This document shows, piece after piece, positions 1-7,341 of a stretch of DNA of 22,950 nt. The notes under the pieces were generated by a model. The model was not told the origin of the DNA. It made no database searches and saw only the letters and a list, made by a program, of their open reading frames with translations. The position numbers and the translations under genes were made by a program. Source of the stretch: Marinagarivorans sp. UBA5870 (GTDB lineage: Bacteria > Pseudomonadota > Gammaproteobacteria > Pseudomonadales > Cellvibrionaceae). The stretch spans positions 1 through 22,950 of the forward strand of contig DJFO01000054.1 in assembly GCA_002432555.1 (NCBI GenBank), written 5' to 3'. Position 1 is the stretch's first letter; every line of letters begins with the position of its first letter.

Positions 1-382
1 GGAAATGCCCGAGGACAAGATCCGCAAGGTGCTGAAGATCGCTAAGGAACCCATTTCCATGGAGACCCCGATAGGCGACGACGAAGACTCGCACCTCGGG
101 GATTTTATCGAAGATACCTCCATCACGTCCCCCGTGGATGCCGCGACCACTCAGGGTCTGATGGAAGCGACCCGCGAAGTACTCGCCGGCCTGACGGCGC
201 GGGAAGCAAAGGTGCTGCGAATGCGGTTCGGGATCGACATGAACACCGACCACACCTTGGAAGAGGTGGGCAAGCAGTTTGATGTAACCCGGGAGCGGAT
301 TCGCCAGATCGAAGCGAAAGCGCTGCGCAAACTGCGCCACCCGAGCCGATCGGACCACCTGCGCGGCTTTCTGGACGACTAA
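1..382 (+). CDS. rpoD: RNA polymerase sigma factor RpoD (sigma-70), 3' end only
   Basis: This is the C-terminal part of the housekeeping sigma factor, which directs core RNA polymerase to -10/-35 promoters. The reading frame is already open at the window edge, so the start lies outside; the internal ATG at 5 is not the true start. What is seen covers the end of region 3 ([14 protein letters not shown]), the linker with the [16 protein letters not shown] stretch, region 4.1 ([15 protein letters not shown]) and the region 4.2 helix-turn-helix ([20 protein letters not shown]) that reads the -35 box. It closes with the typical RKLRHPSRS...LRGFLDD tail. Every element matches the primary sigma-70 family, not an alternative sigma factor. 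The identification is very secure; only the N-terminal four fifths of the gene is missing. Confidence 0.97.
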   Translation, partial: EMPEDKIRKVLKIAKEPISMETPIGDDEDSHLGDFIEDTSITSPVDAATTQGLMEATREVLAGLTAREAKVLRMRFGIDMNTDHTLEEVGKQFDVTRERIRQIEAKALRKLRHPSRSDHLRGFLDD

Positions 383-402
383 TGGAAAAGTGCGTTTGGC
401 CC

Positions 403-431
403 TGGCCAGATTGTTTAGCCGGCACTATAAT
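403..431 (+). promoter_or_regulatory. Candidate sigma-70 promoter for the tRNA-Ile2 gene
   Basis: A perfect TATAAT lies at 426-431, with TGGCCA (4 of 6 to TTGACA) at 403-408 and a 17-base spacer. It sits 20 bases after the rpoD stop and about 150 bases before the tRNA, so it would produce a leader that is trimmed off the tRNA. Seen by eye only. Confidence 0.5.
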
Positions 432-579
432 GCCCGGCCTTGGCAATCCTCAATCCGGGGCCTCTGCCAAATAACTTGGCTGTCGCCACAAGTGAACAGC
501 CAAGCGCATAATCTCTCAAGTGCAGACCGCCGCGTTCCGCAGCCTCTGTCACCGGTGGCCACAAGCGCCGGATCTTTTA

Positions 580-656
580 GGGCCTATAGCTCAGTTGGTT
601 AGAGCATCCGACTCATAATCGGCAGGTCCCAGGTTCAAGTCCTGGTGGGCCCACCA
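580..656 (+). tRNA. tRNA-Ile2 (CAU anticodon, read as lysidine-modified)
   Basis: This is a complete 77-base cloverleaf with encoded CCA. The acceptor arms GGGCCTA and TGGGCCC pair over seven positions. The D arm contains AGCTCAGTTGGTTAGAGC. The anticodon loop is CTCATAA with anticodon CAT, and the T arm contains GGTTCAAGTCC. A CAU anticodon could mean initiator Met, elongator Met or Ile2. The C4-G69 and C5-G68 pairs are those the lysidine synthase TilS is known to recognise, and the acceptor sequence resembles Ile2 tRNAs. A tRNA next to rpoD is also familiar from pseudomonads. Ile2 is therefore preferred, with elongator Met as the alternative. Confidence 0.85.
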
Positions 657-779
657 TCCTTACTTTGATACTTTGTGTTTCCTTATGCTCGTATCACTCG
701 GCATACTTGTCAGCTCCAATAGCAGCCATCTCACGATATTTGATGACAGCACAACAGCAGGTATTTCTTCTGACGAACC

Positions 780-1208
780 GCCTTAGCCGAATCGATGGGG
801 GGACTCTTTTCCCTAATCACATACAGCGGAGCCGCTTATCTGGTATGGCTGGGAATCCAACTATTGATAAAAAAGCCAAACGCGGGGGCCGTGAAACCTG
901 TTCAGGAATATTCATTAACCGCGAATTTAATTGCCGGTTTAGCCACTACCTTAGGAAATCCCAAAGCCATTTTATTTTACCTTAGCCTCTTCCCGGCATT
1001 TATCGACCTTGCATCCATATCGGCGGTAGAAGTTGTCGGTCTTCTTGCAGTGGCAACCTTTTCAGTCGGACCTGTTATGGCCGCTTACGCATACGCCGCC
1101 AGCAAAACCGGCAGATTGTTGGAAAGTACTCGAGCAAATAGAGCATTACATTACGGCGCTGGCTGCATTATGGTGAGCACGGGCGCCGTGTTGGCCCTGC
1201 GGCCCTGA
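780..1208 (+). pseudogene. LysE/RhtB-family amino acid exporter, 5'-truncated remnant
   Basis: The frame open from about 780 to 1208 (first ATG at 795, 137 residues) matches the middle and C-terminal part of LysE/RhtB inner-membrane exporters, which normally have about 205 residues. The conserved stretch SGAAYLVWLGIQLL is followed by a loop, then LATTLGNPKAILFYLSLFP with the family's NPKA motif, then two hydrophobic helices. The first two helices, including the usual N-terminal SPGP motif, are absent. I translated 660-795 in all three forward frames and did not find them, so this is not a single frameshift. The break lies about 130 bases after the tRNA gene. A short functional protein from ATG 795 cannot be excluded, but a decayed gene is more likely. 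Confidence 0.65.
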
Positions 1209-1406
1209 TACTGCTTGGCAAAGACAAAGATTAGCGGCGAGGAATTTATGGTCGACCTGAGCATTGGGTCAACAGGAAATGCAAGCAGCCGCTTGTCATC
1301 GAGCGTCTATCACGCCAACAATAATGCGCACTGGAGCGTGTGCATGTGCGAGAACCCTGTAATCAGGCACATTCCGGATCCCATCCATCGTCAGTCAGGA
1401 TTTTCC

Positions 1407-2462
1407 ATGCCCCACCCTTTTGATTTCGCCGTTTTTATAGGCCGGTTTCAGCCTTTTCACTCCGGGCATCTACAGGTTGTGAACGAAGGTTTGGAGCAGG
1501 CCGACAAATTGATTCTTTTACTAGGCTCTGCTGGACAAGCTCGCAGCGCGCGTAATCCCTGGACCTACCAGGAACGAGAACAAATGGTGCGCGCCTGCCT
1601 GAGCGAAGCGGACAACGCGCGGCTCCTCTGTTCGCCCTTGGAGGATATGCCCTATAACGATCAGATCTGGCTTCGCAATGTCCAAGCTGCCGTAGGAAAT
1701 TTGGTCTCGATCCACCATACAGTGCCTGGTCAGCCTGCGGTCATAGCTCTGATGAATTATAAAAATGGCCTAGCAAGGTTCGACATAAATCCTTTTCCCG
1801 ACTGGCATGATGTTACTATCGAAGTTCAACAGAAAGTCATCACGGCTCAGGTGCGCCGAGATTATTTTACCGGCAGCTTAGACCAACTCGTTGACGATCT
1901 CACCCCCAACGACCATCTGCCGAATCCTATAGCACGGTTCCTGCTGGCTTTCACGAAAAGTGAAAGCTATAGGCACGTCCGGGAGGAAATGTTGTTCGTG
2001 CAAAAATATCAGGACGCCTGGAAAGCCGCACCTTATCCGCCCACCTTGGTGACCGTCGACTCGGTAGTGGTTCAGTCCGGCCACGTGCTGCTGATCAAGC
2101 GACGAGACCATCCCGGAAAAGGCCTATGGGCTCTGCCAGGCGGTTTTTTGGATCCAGCCGAACGTCTACAAGATGCCTGCTTGCGCGAATTACAGGAAGA
2201 GACCCAATTGAACGTGGCCGCGTCTCTTTTGCAAGCATGCATCAAACGCAGCCGGGCCTATGACGACCCTGACAGATCCGCCCGAGGCCGCACCATTACC
2301 CATGCGTTTTATATCGAGCTCGCACCTGACGCTCAATTACCAGAGGTCAGAGCCAGTGACGATGCCAAAGATGCACGCTGGGTTCGGCTGTGTGACCTGG
2401 AGCTCCAGAACATGTGCGAAGACCATTATTTTATTATTCAGGATTTGTTGAGATCCGCTTGA
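1407..2462 (+). CDS. Bifunctional nicotinamide-nucleotide adenylyltransferase / Nudix hydrolase (NadM-Nudix type)
   Basis: The predicted 351-residue enzyme has two domains. Residues 1 to about 190 form a nucleotidyltransferase with GRFQPFHSGH (12-21) carrying the HxGH ATP-binding motif; NadM-type enzymes join NMN and ATP into NAD. Residues about 205-345 form a Nudix domain whose box starts at G246 (GFLDPAE, then RELQEET). The usual Gly of the box is Gln here, as in some relatives. The Nudix half of such fusions is known to hydrolyse ADP-ribose, linking NAD salvage with recycling of NAD breakdown products. An upstream in-frame extension to 1215 exists, but ATG 1407 has CAGGA six bases before it, and homology begins right after it. 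Overall length fits the known fusion family (about 340-350). The enzyme is cytosolic and apparently transcribed alone. Confidence 0.9.
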   Translation: MPHPFDFAVFIGRFQPFHSGHLQVVNEGLEQADKLILLLGSAGQARSARNPWTYQEREQMVRACLSEADNARLLCSPLEDMPYNDQIWLRNVQAAVGNLVSIHHTVPGQPAVIALMNYKNGLARFDINPFPDWHDVTIEVQQKVITAQVRRDYFTGSLDQLVDDLTPNDHLPNPIARFLLAFTKSESYRHVREEMLFVQKYQDAWKAAPYPPTLVTVDSVVVQSGHVLLIKRRDHPGKGLWALPGGFLDPAERLQDACLRELQEETQLNVAASLLQACIKRSRAYDDPDRSARGRTITHAFYIELAPDAQLPEVRASDDAKDARWVRLCDLELQNMCEDHYFIIQDLLRSA

Positions 2463-2509
2463 GTCGGCGACCAGACGATCGGCAAAGGCGATCGGGAATA
2501 ATTTGCAGC

Positions 2510-2562
2510 AAAAATCCCCACCCGCTGCAACGGCCACCAGCAAGGTGGCGGCGGGTGGGGAT
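2510..2562 (-). terminator. Intrinsic terminator ending the minus-strand dehydrogenase operon
   Basis: Perfect 12-base arms ATCCCCACCCGC (2514-2525) and GCGGGTGGGGAT (2551-2562) enclose a second perfect 6-base stem, GCCACC (2533-2538) and GGTGGC (2544-2549). Read on the minus strand, the stem runs directly into TTTTT (plus-strand A run 2510-2514), as in a classical rho-independent terminator. It lies 20 bases after the stop codon at 2582. On the plus strand it follows the NadM-like gene by about 50 bases but lacks a T run, so it is oriented for the minus-strand genes. Confidence 0.8.
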
Positions 2563-2581
2563 CGTGGGGTGTGCGGGTGTT

Positions 2582-3175
2582 CTATAACCTTGAACGCCAG
2601 AGATGGCGGCAGTGTTGCATCAGCGCCGCGGAGATCATCCCTCTTTTTTGAGGCAGCAAGTGCCGACGGAAGCACACCATCGTTAACACCCCCACCACCG
2701 CTGCGCAAACGGCGCCTTTTGCAAGAACGGCATTGCGATCGTATTGCCACTTCGCTTTGATGCCTCGATCGGTCACGCATTGTGTCGCGCGGCCATGGCA
2801 GAGGTCCGTGGCAAAACCCTCGACGACGTTAATGCGATCAGCCAGAAGCAAGAGCGCCCAATGAGCAAATCGACCCTCGCTGTATTTGAAAGCGCAGCGG
2901 CGTACCGCACCGCTCAGCCCGCTCGCCGGCGCGGAGGTGCCGAAAACGCGCGTTACATCCGGGCGCTCATTCGAATGCAACGCTTTTTCGTACCCGGGCT
3001 GCTGCGTCGGGCGCTGCCAGGTAAAACCTGCGCGGTCTTCATCAAATCGTTGTCGCATGGGAAAAGTGGGATCATTTTTAGGGTTGGCATCAATGCCCCA
3101 GCCCGGAATATTGGCTCGCTGGTTACCCCATTTGTCTTTGAGAGTTGTCTGGCTACTGTCATTGTTGTCGATCAT
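2582..3175 (-). CDS. Conserved small membrane protein encoded downstream of a zinc alcohol dehydrogenase (unknown function)
   Basis: This 197-residue protein starts 14 bases after the dehydrogenase stop, with GGAG seven bases before its ATG. Translational coupling and the terminator just beyond its stop make it the last gene of a two-gene operon. The N-terminal half is polar with GWGIDANPKNDPTFPMR near residues 26-42, then a Pro/Gln-rich patch and HSNERPDVTRVFGTSAP. The middle has GLSGAVRRCAFKYSEGR...HWALLLLADRINVVEG. I recall this pattern from uncharacterised proteobacterial proteins, with no assigned role. One clear transmembrane helix lies near residues 150-168 (AVCAAVVGVLTMVCF), followed by a basic tail. 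There is no signal peptide, so the N-terminal domain probably faces the cytoplasm. Function is unknown; a role alongside the dehydrogenase is inferred only from position. Confidence 0.75.
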   Translation of the reverse strand: MIDNNDSSQTTLKDKWGNQRANIPGWGIDANPKNDPTFPMRQRFDEDRAGFTWQRPTQQPGYEKALHSNERPDVTRVFGTSAPASGLSGAVRRCAFKYSEGRFAHWALLLLADRINVVEGFATDLCHGRATQCVTDRGIKAKWQYDRNAVLAKGAVCAAVVGVLTMVCFRRHLLPQKRGMISAALMQHCRHLWRSRL

Positions 3176-3189
3176 GGTCGTACTCCAGC

Positions 3190-4329
3190 TCAGGTTAACA
3201 GCACGGGTTTTATGCAGCCGTCCAGCTTGTCGTTGAATATCCGATAGGCGTCGGCCACATCCTGCAATGGAATTCGGTGCGTAATAAGCGCTTTTGGATT
3301 TAAAACGCCGTTCTGCACATGCTCGATAAGTCGCGGCAACAGGCGTTTTACGGACGCCTGATTGGCGCGAATCGTAATACCCTTATTTAGGACGTTGCCG
3401 ATAGGAATCATATTCCCTGTGGGACCATAGACACCGACGATAGAGACCACACCACCTTTTTTTACTGAGTTGATCGCCCACTGCAATGCCGTCGGGGAGC
3501 CGGCTTGAAGAAGCGTTTTACGGCCGGTGAGACTGTGCAGCGCGCTGCCTGCCGCTTCGGCTCCGACGGCGTCTATACAAACCTCCGGGCCTATATTATC
3601 CGTCAGCTTTTTGATAAAAAGAACCGGATCGTCCATCGAGCGAAAGTTATAAACCTCGCATTGGGCGAATCGTTTTGCAAACTCGAGGCGGTATTCATAC
3701 TGGTCTATGACGATGACACGTCCCGCACCGAACAACCAGGCACAGCGCGCCGCCATAATGCCTATGGGGCCCGCGCCGAAAACGACTACAGTATCGCCCA
3801 CTTGTATCCCGCCCATTTCCGCGGCCTGATAACCGGTGGGGACCACGTCGGTTAACAATACGGCGTCATCGAGGTCCATTCCGGTGGGAATCACAGTGGG
3901 ACCGACATCGGCGTAGGGCACCCGCACGTATTCCGCCTGACCGCCGTCATAACCGCCCGCCGTATGCGAATAACCAAATATTCCTCCGACCGCGGTTGCC
4001 TGAGGGTTCGATTCATGGCAGTTGCCATACAGGCCCTGCCGACAGAAAACGCAGCGACCGCAGGCAATATTAAAAGGCACCAGCACTTGGTCACCAACCT
4101 TCAAGTTGCGCACCTCGCTGCCCACTTCCTCGACCACTCCGGTAAATTCGTGACCGAACGTGGTGCCCACCCGAGTATCAGGTACGTTTCCATGGTACAA
4201 ATGCAGATCGGACCCGCAAATACAGGCACGCGTCACGCGAACAATGGCGTCTTGGGGATGAAGGATCTCCGGCATGGGTTTTTGCCCGATGCGGACCCGA
4301 CCGGGCCCTCTATAGTTCATCGCCAGCAT
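3190..4329 (-). CDS. Zinc-dependent alcohol dehydrogenase, formaldehyde-dehydrogenase-like MDR family
   Basis: This is a cytosolic 379-residue medium-chain dehydrogenase that would oxidise an alcohol or aldehyde adduct with NAD. Catalytic zinc ligands C38, H60 and E61 are present (GSDLHLYHG and GHEFTG context). The structural zinc site is intact as C90, C93, C96 and C104 (CxxCxxCx7C). The Rossmann nucleotide-binding motif GAGPIG is at 185-190, followed by an acidic residue in VIVIDQ that suggests NAD over NADP. The middle insertion and C-terminal ITHRIPLQDVADAYRIF resemble the glutathione-independent formaldehyde dehydrogenase/threonine dehydrogenase branch. The true substrate cannot be read from sequence. 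The first ATG is supported by GGGAG six bases upstream. It is the first gene of a two-gene operon and is divergent from the flavoprotein gene at 4485. Confidence 0.88.
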   Translation of the reverse strand: MLAMNYRGPGRVRIGQKPMPEILHPQDAIVRVTRACICGSDLHLYHGNVPDTRVGTTFGHEFTGVVEEVGSEVRNLKVGDQVLVPFNIACGRCVFCRQGLYGNCHESNPQATAVGGIFGYSHTAGGYDGGQAEYVRVPYADVGPTVIPTGMDLDDAVLLTDVVPTGYQAAEMGGIQVGDTVVVFGAGPIGIMAARCAWLFGAGRVIVIDQYEYRLEFAKRFAQCEVYNFRSMDDPVLFIKKLTDNIGPEVCIDAVGAEAAGSALHSLTGRKTLLQAGSPTALQWAINSVKKGGVVSIVGVYGPTGNMIPIGNVLNKGITIRANQASVKRLLPRLIEHVQNGVLNPKALITHRIPLQDVADAYRIFNDKLDGCIKPVLLT

Positions 4330-4440
4330 ACAAGGCTCCCGTCATTTTTCATTGAACGAATTTCCACCTTAATCACGCTGAAAAACGCTGTAAGTACGGG
4401 AGTACACAGAGATGGTCAATAAAAATGTTTTTACCTAAAC

Positions 4441-4489
4441 GAACTCGCTGGCCATCAACGAGTTCATAATGAATTAAATCGTTTATGAA
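4441..4489. promoter_or_regulatory. Two overlapping inverted repeats in the divergent promoter region
   Basis: The gap between the dehydrogenase (minus) and the flavoprotein (plus) holds two 7-base inverted repeats. The first is GAACTCG (4441-4447) with CGAGTTC (4459-4465), spacer 11. The second is TTCATAA (4463-4469) with TTATGAA (4483-4489), spacer 13. They share bases 4463-4465. Such paired symmetric sites suggest an operator for one or two dimeric regulators acting on either gene; the regulator is unknown. Confidence 0.4.
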
Positions 4490-5405
4490 CTTTTTGAGAC
4501 CTCGCATGCGAACTGTCGATTGTTTGATTGTAGGGGCTGGTCCTGCCGGGTTAACAGCGGCAATTTACCTTGGACGTTTCCACCGTAGCCTGGTGGTCGC
4601 CGACGGCGGGGAAAGCCGAGCGGCCATGATTCCGGTTAGCCACAATTATCCGGGGTTTCCCGACGGGCTTGCCGGCTGGGATTTGCTCGCACGGTTGCGC
4701 AGCCAGGCAAAACAATATGGCGGTACGATCGTTGAAGAAAAGGTCCAATCCTTGACGCTGCGTGATGGCTGGTTTGAAACCAATATCCAGGGGGCCCCTC
4801 TGCGTGCACAAAAAGTACTCTTGGCGACCGGGGTTCTCGATGAACATCCGCTGGTTGAAAACTGGGAGGAAAGTGTGCGAGCGGGAAAAATTCGGCTTTG
4901 CCCCGTCTGCGACGGATTCGAAGCGCAAGACCAAAACATAGGCGTTATCTCAACGCCGGAGTGCTGCGCGTCGCACGCCCTCTTCCTGCGCAATTATTCC
5001 CGCCGGGTGACCTTGTTTTGCCAACCCGCCAAGACTCTCCCGGATCAATGCCTCGCGGACCTGCACGCGGCGCGAGTGGAAGTGCCTGGCGCGGCCGTTG
5101 AAACGATTACCGTCAATCAAAACGAAGATCCATTAGTACGCACCAATGATGGCCGCGAATTTCGCTTCGATACGCTGTACGTGCTAGTGGGCGAAGCCAA
5201 GGGAATCCATTTTGCTACCGCGCTCGGGGCGGCCTGCAGACCAACCGGACATCTGGAACTGGACGAGCACCAGTGCACCACAGTGCCGGGCCTCTACGCC
5301 GCTGGAGACGTTGTTAGTTACCTCCACCAAGTCAGCGTAGCTATAGGTCAGGCGGCCATAGCCGCGACACACATGCATAATTCCCTGCCGGGTAATTACC
5401 GGTAA
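4485..5405 (+). CDS. Thioredoxin-reductase-like FAD oxidoreductase with CPVC disulfide
   Basis: This flavoprotein of about 300 residues has the thioredoxin reductase fold. The FAD-binding GAGPAG occurs close to the N terminus, and the C-terminal FAD motif is [11 protein letters not shown]. The redox-active pair is CPVC (C139 and C142 from ATG 4485, or C132 and C135 from ATG 4506), followed by DG as in the CATCDG of true TrxR. The NADPH-binding half is odd. The expected GxGxxA glycine motif is replaced by [12 protein letters not shown], and the HRR motif that holds the NADPH phosphate is not visible. It may therefore use a different electron donor, or bind NAD(P)H in another way. Neither start has a good ribosome site; ATG 4506 would begin directly at the conserved domain. 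The partner thioredoxin is not encoded here. Confidence 0.85.
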   Translation: MNFLRPRMRTVDCLIVGAGPAGLTAAIYLGRFHRSLVVADGGESRAAMIPVSHNYPGFPDGLAGWDLLARLRSQAKQYGGTIVEEKVQSLTLRDGWFETNIQGAPLRAQKVLLATGVLDEHPLVENWEESVRAGKIRLCPVCDGFEAQDQNIGVISTPECCASHALFLRNYSRRVTLFCQPAKTLPDQCLADLHAARVEVPGAAVETITVNQNEDPLVRTNDGREFRFDTLYVLVGEAKGIHFATALGAACRPTGHLELDEHQCTTVPGLYAAGDVVSYLHQVSVAIGQAAIAATHMHNSLPGNYR

Positions 5406-5440
5406 TCGTGTTGAAGAAAATGGTCGGTTGGCACTGCACT

Positions 5441-5490
5441 GCGGAGGAGCTTCGTGCTCCGTGCTCTGTATAAGTACAGCCCGCCTCCGC
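5441..5490. other. Structured 50-base element between convergent genes
   Basis: Outer arms GCGGAGG (5441-5447) and CCTCCGC (5484-5490) enclose two further perfect hairpins. The first is GGAGC (5446-5450) with GCTCC (5456-5460), which shares two bases with the outer arm. The second is CTGTA (5466-5470) with TACAG (5475-5479). The element lies between the convergent flavoprotein and amidase genes, five bases past the amidase stop. It could act as a bidirectional transcript end, but no T run follows on either strand. Confidence 0.45.
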
Positions 5491-5495
5491 TCCGT

Positions 5496-7154
5496 TCAAA
5501 AGGTGATGAGGTCTCCCGCCAGAGCTGGGGTATTTTTAGGAAGCGCCAGTGCTTTGGTCGCCTGCTCAAAATCATATCCGTAGGCCAATAACTTTCCCTC
5601 GCTAAAGGCCGGACCAAAAAAAGAGATGGTGACCGGCAGGCCATCGTTCGTCATGCCTGCCGGCACGATTAAGTCGGGAAAGCCCGTTTGGTTAGCAATG
5701 TTGGTGGCGGAATCCGTCGGGGTGCGCGGCTTGGGATCGCTAGTGGGGACAATCAGTGAAGCGGCGCTCGTATTGGTGGGATAGACTATGGCGTCGAGTT
5801 TAGCGTTCATCATAATTCCCTCGATCGTTTTGGTAATCATTGTCAGGCCCTCATTTTTAGCCGCTAAATAGATTGGATTGTCGAGTTCCAATGCCGTGGC
5901 TGCGGTATATTTGAGGCCATACGCCTTCTGCGGACTGCGGTAGTTCGTTTTGGGGTTGTTGGCGAGCTGCACCAGATCATCGAAGGTTTTAGGATATTTG
6001 GCACCTGTGGTCTGCAAGTAATCAGTAATCTGCGCTTTGAACTCGGAGGCCATTACCAGGGAAGAGATATCCATGCGTCCTTCGAGCATAAACGCGGGGT
6101 ATTTCACGTCTACCACTGTCGCCCCGAGTTTAGTTAAGGTTGCAACCGCCTGATTAAAGACCCGGTCTACCTCGGAATTTTTTCCCGTAAAATCGCGCGC
6201 AATACCGATTCGCGCCCCTTTTAACGAACCCGTTTTTAAAAAACTGGTGTAATCCGCCGCAATTTTTCCCGCGCTTTTCCGGGTAGCCGCGTCCGCAGGA
6301 TCAACGCCCGTCATGACGTTCAGCGAAAGGGCTATGTCATACACGCTGCGCGCCATCGGACCCCCGGTATCGAAGGTGAGCGCAAGAGGGATAATGCCAT
6401 CGCGGGACAATAAACCGTGGGTCGGCTTTAAGCCAACTATGCCGTTGACGGAACTGGGGCCGCGCACGGAACCACCAGTGTCGGTCCCAAGGCCAAACTG
6501 GGCAAAGACAGCCGCTATGGCCGCACCCGTGCCACCACTGGATCCCGCGGGGCCGCGGGTAAGATCGTGCGGATTTAACGTCTGCCCGCCCGAAGTACTC
6601 GAGCCGTTCGGAACCGCACCGGCTTTTAATACTTTTGAATCCGTAGCACCGCTGACGCTACCACCACCCCCTGCCCACTCGCTTAAGTTCACCTTGGCAA
6701 GAATAATCGCACCGGCGTCACGCAGCTTTTTTACTACGAAGGCGTCATCCGGTGGGATCGAACCTTCCAGCAGCTGCGAACCGCCGGTCGTAGGCATATC
6801 GAAAGTATCAAAATTGTCTTTTAGTACCACCGGAATACCGTGTAGTGGACCGCGGATTTCGCCTTTTTGGCGCTCCGCATCCAGCTGCTTGGCAGTGGCA
6901 AGCGCCGCTGGGTTCAAGGTAATCACTGAATTAATGTTGGGGCCCTGCTTATCGTAAGCCTCAATACGCTCGAGGTAGGTGGATACGAGTTTTTCGGAGC
7001 TGAGCCTGCCGGTCGCAAACGCTTTGTTGAGATCGGCGATGGTGGCGGTTTGGATATTCAGCGTCTCGGCAAAAGATTGACTACCCAGCGTCAATATGAC
7101 GGCAGCGGCCAGCACCTTCAACAGGTGCCCGGCCTGGTTATTACGGACGTTCAT
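5496..7154 (-). CDS. Secreted amidase-signature family hydrolase
   Basis: This 552-residue amidase-signature enzyme carries a signal peptide. Basic residues are followed by a hydrophobic core LLKVLAAAVILTLG, and the likely cleavage is after SQSFA near residue 29, so it acts in the periplasm or outside. The Ser-cisSer-Lys triad is complete: K112 in GIPVVLKDN, S205 in GPAGSSGGTG and the nucleophile S229 in GTDTGGSVRGPSS. The 24-residue spacing between the serines matches that of fatty acid amide hydrolase. The family hydrolyses amide bonds of many substrates, so the substrate here is unknown. The frame extends upstream to 7193, but ATG 7154 has GGAG six bases before it and begins the signal peptide, so it is preferred. 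It is not clearly in an operon with the large gene upstream, 185 bases away. GatA is excluded by the signal peptide and the lack of gatB/gatC. Confidence 0.88.
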   Translation of the reverse strand: MNVRNNQAGHLLKVLAAAVILTLGSQSFAETLNIQTATIADLNKAFATGRLSSEKLVSTYLERIEAYDKQGPNINSVITLNPAALATAKQLDAERQKGEIRGPLHGIPVVLKDNFDTFDMPTTGGSQLLEGSIPPDDAFVVKKLRDAGAIILAKVNLSEWAGGGGSVSGATDSKVLKAGAVPNGSSTSGGQTLNPHDLTRGPAGSSGGTGAAIAAVFAQFGLGTDTGGSVRGPSSVNGIVGLKPTHGLLSRDGIIPLALTFDTGGPMARSVYDIALSLNVMTGVDPADAATRKSAGKIAADYTSFLKTGSLKGARIGIARDFTGKNSEVDRVFNQAVATLTKLGATVVDVKYPAFMLEGRMDISSLVMASEFKAQITDYLQTTGAKYPKTFDDLVQLANNPKTNYRSPQKAYGLKYTAATALELDNPIYLAAKNEGLTMITKTIEGIMMNAKLDAIVYPTNTSAASLIVPTSDPKPRTPTDSATNIANQTGFPDLIVPAGMTNDGLPVTISFFGPAFSEGKLLAYGYDFEQATKALALPKNTPALAGDLITF

Positions 7155-7299
7155 AGAGTTCTCCGGCTTTGTCACAGTGAAATGGCTAGTCAAACGGAGA
7201 CGTTAATCTCGCCGCTATACCCTACTGCCGCTGCCATACTCGTGAAAACACATCCACGAGCCTTCTTTCCGCCACAGCGGAAACAATTGGGGCGAACGA

Positions 7300-7341
7300 C
7301 TCCCGAAAACCCCGCCTTGCTTTCCGGGAGCGCAGCTTTTT
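7300..7341 (+). terminator. Hairpin after the large sugar dehydrogenase gene
   Basis: CTCCCGAAAA (7300-7309) and TTTCCGGGAG (7322-7331) pair at nine of ten positions with a 12-base loop, nine bases past the stop of the minus-strand gene. A T run (7336-7340) follows on the plus strand only, so the classical orientation is plus, although position suggests it ends the minus-strand transcript. It may serve either way; orientation is unsure. Confidence 0.4.

Noticed and set aside
580..1208. tRNA-Ile2 as a current attachment site with a mobile island
   Set aside because: No copy of the tRNA 3' end and no integrase gene was seen downstream in the window.
1215..1406. N-terminal extension of the NadM-like protein
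   Set aside because: It adds 64 residues with no similarity to the family; ATG 1407 has a ribosome site and directly precedes the conserved domain.
2744..3247. Plus-strand open frames opposite the small membrane protein
   Set aside because: The minus-strand gene has a ribosome site, operon spacing, a recognisable conserved pattern and a terminator; the plus frames have none.
6313..6957. 214-codon open frame on the plus strand
   Set aside because: It lies wholly antisense inside the amidase gene, which has a complete triad and ribosome site. The translation is Pro/Ser-rich with no family pattern.
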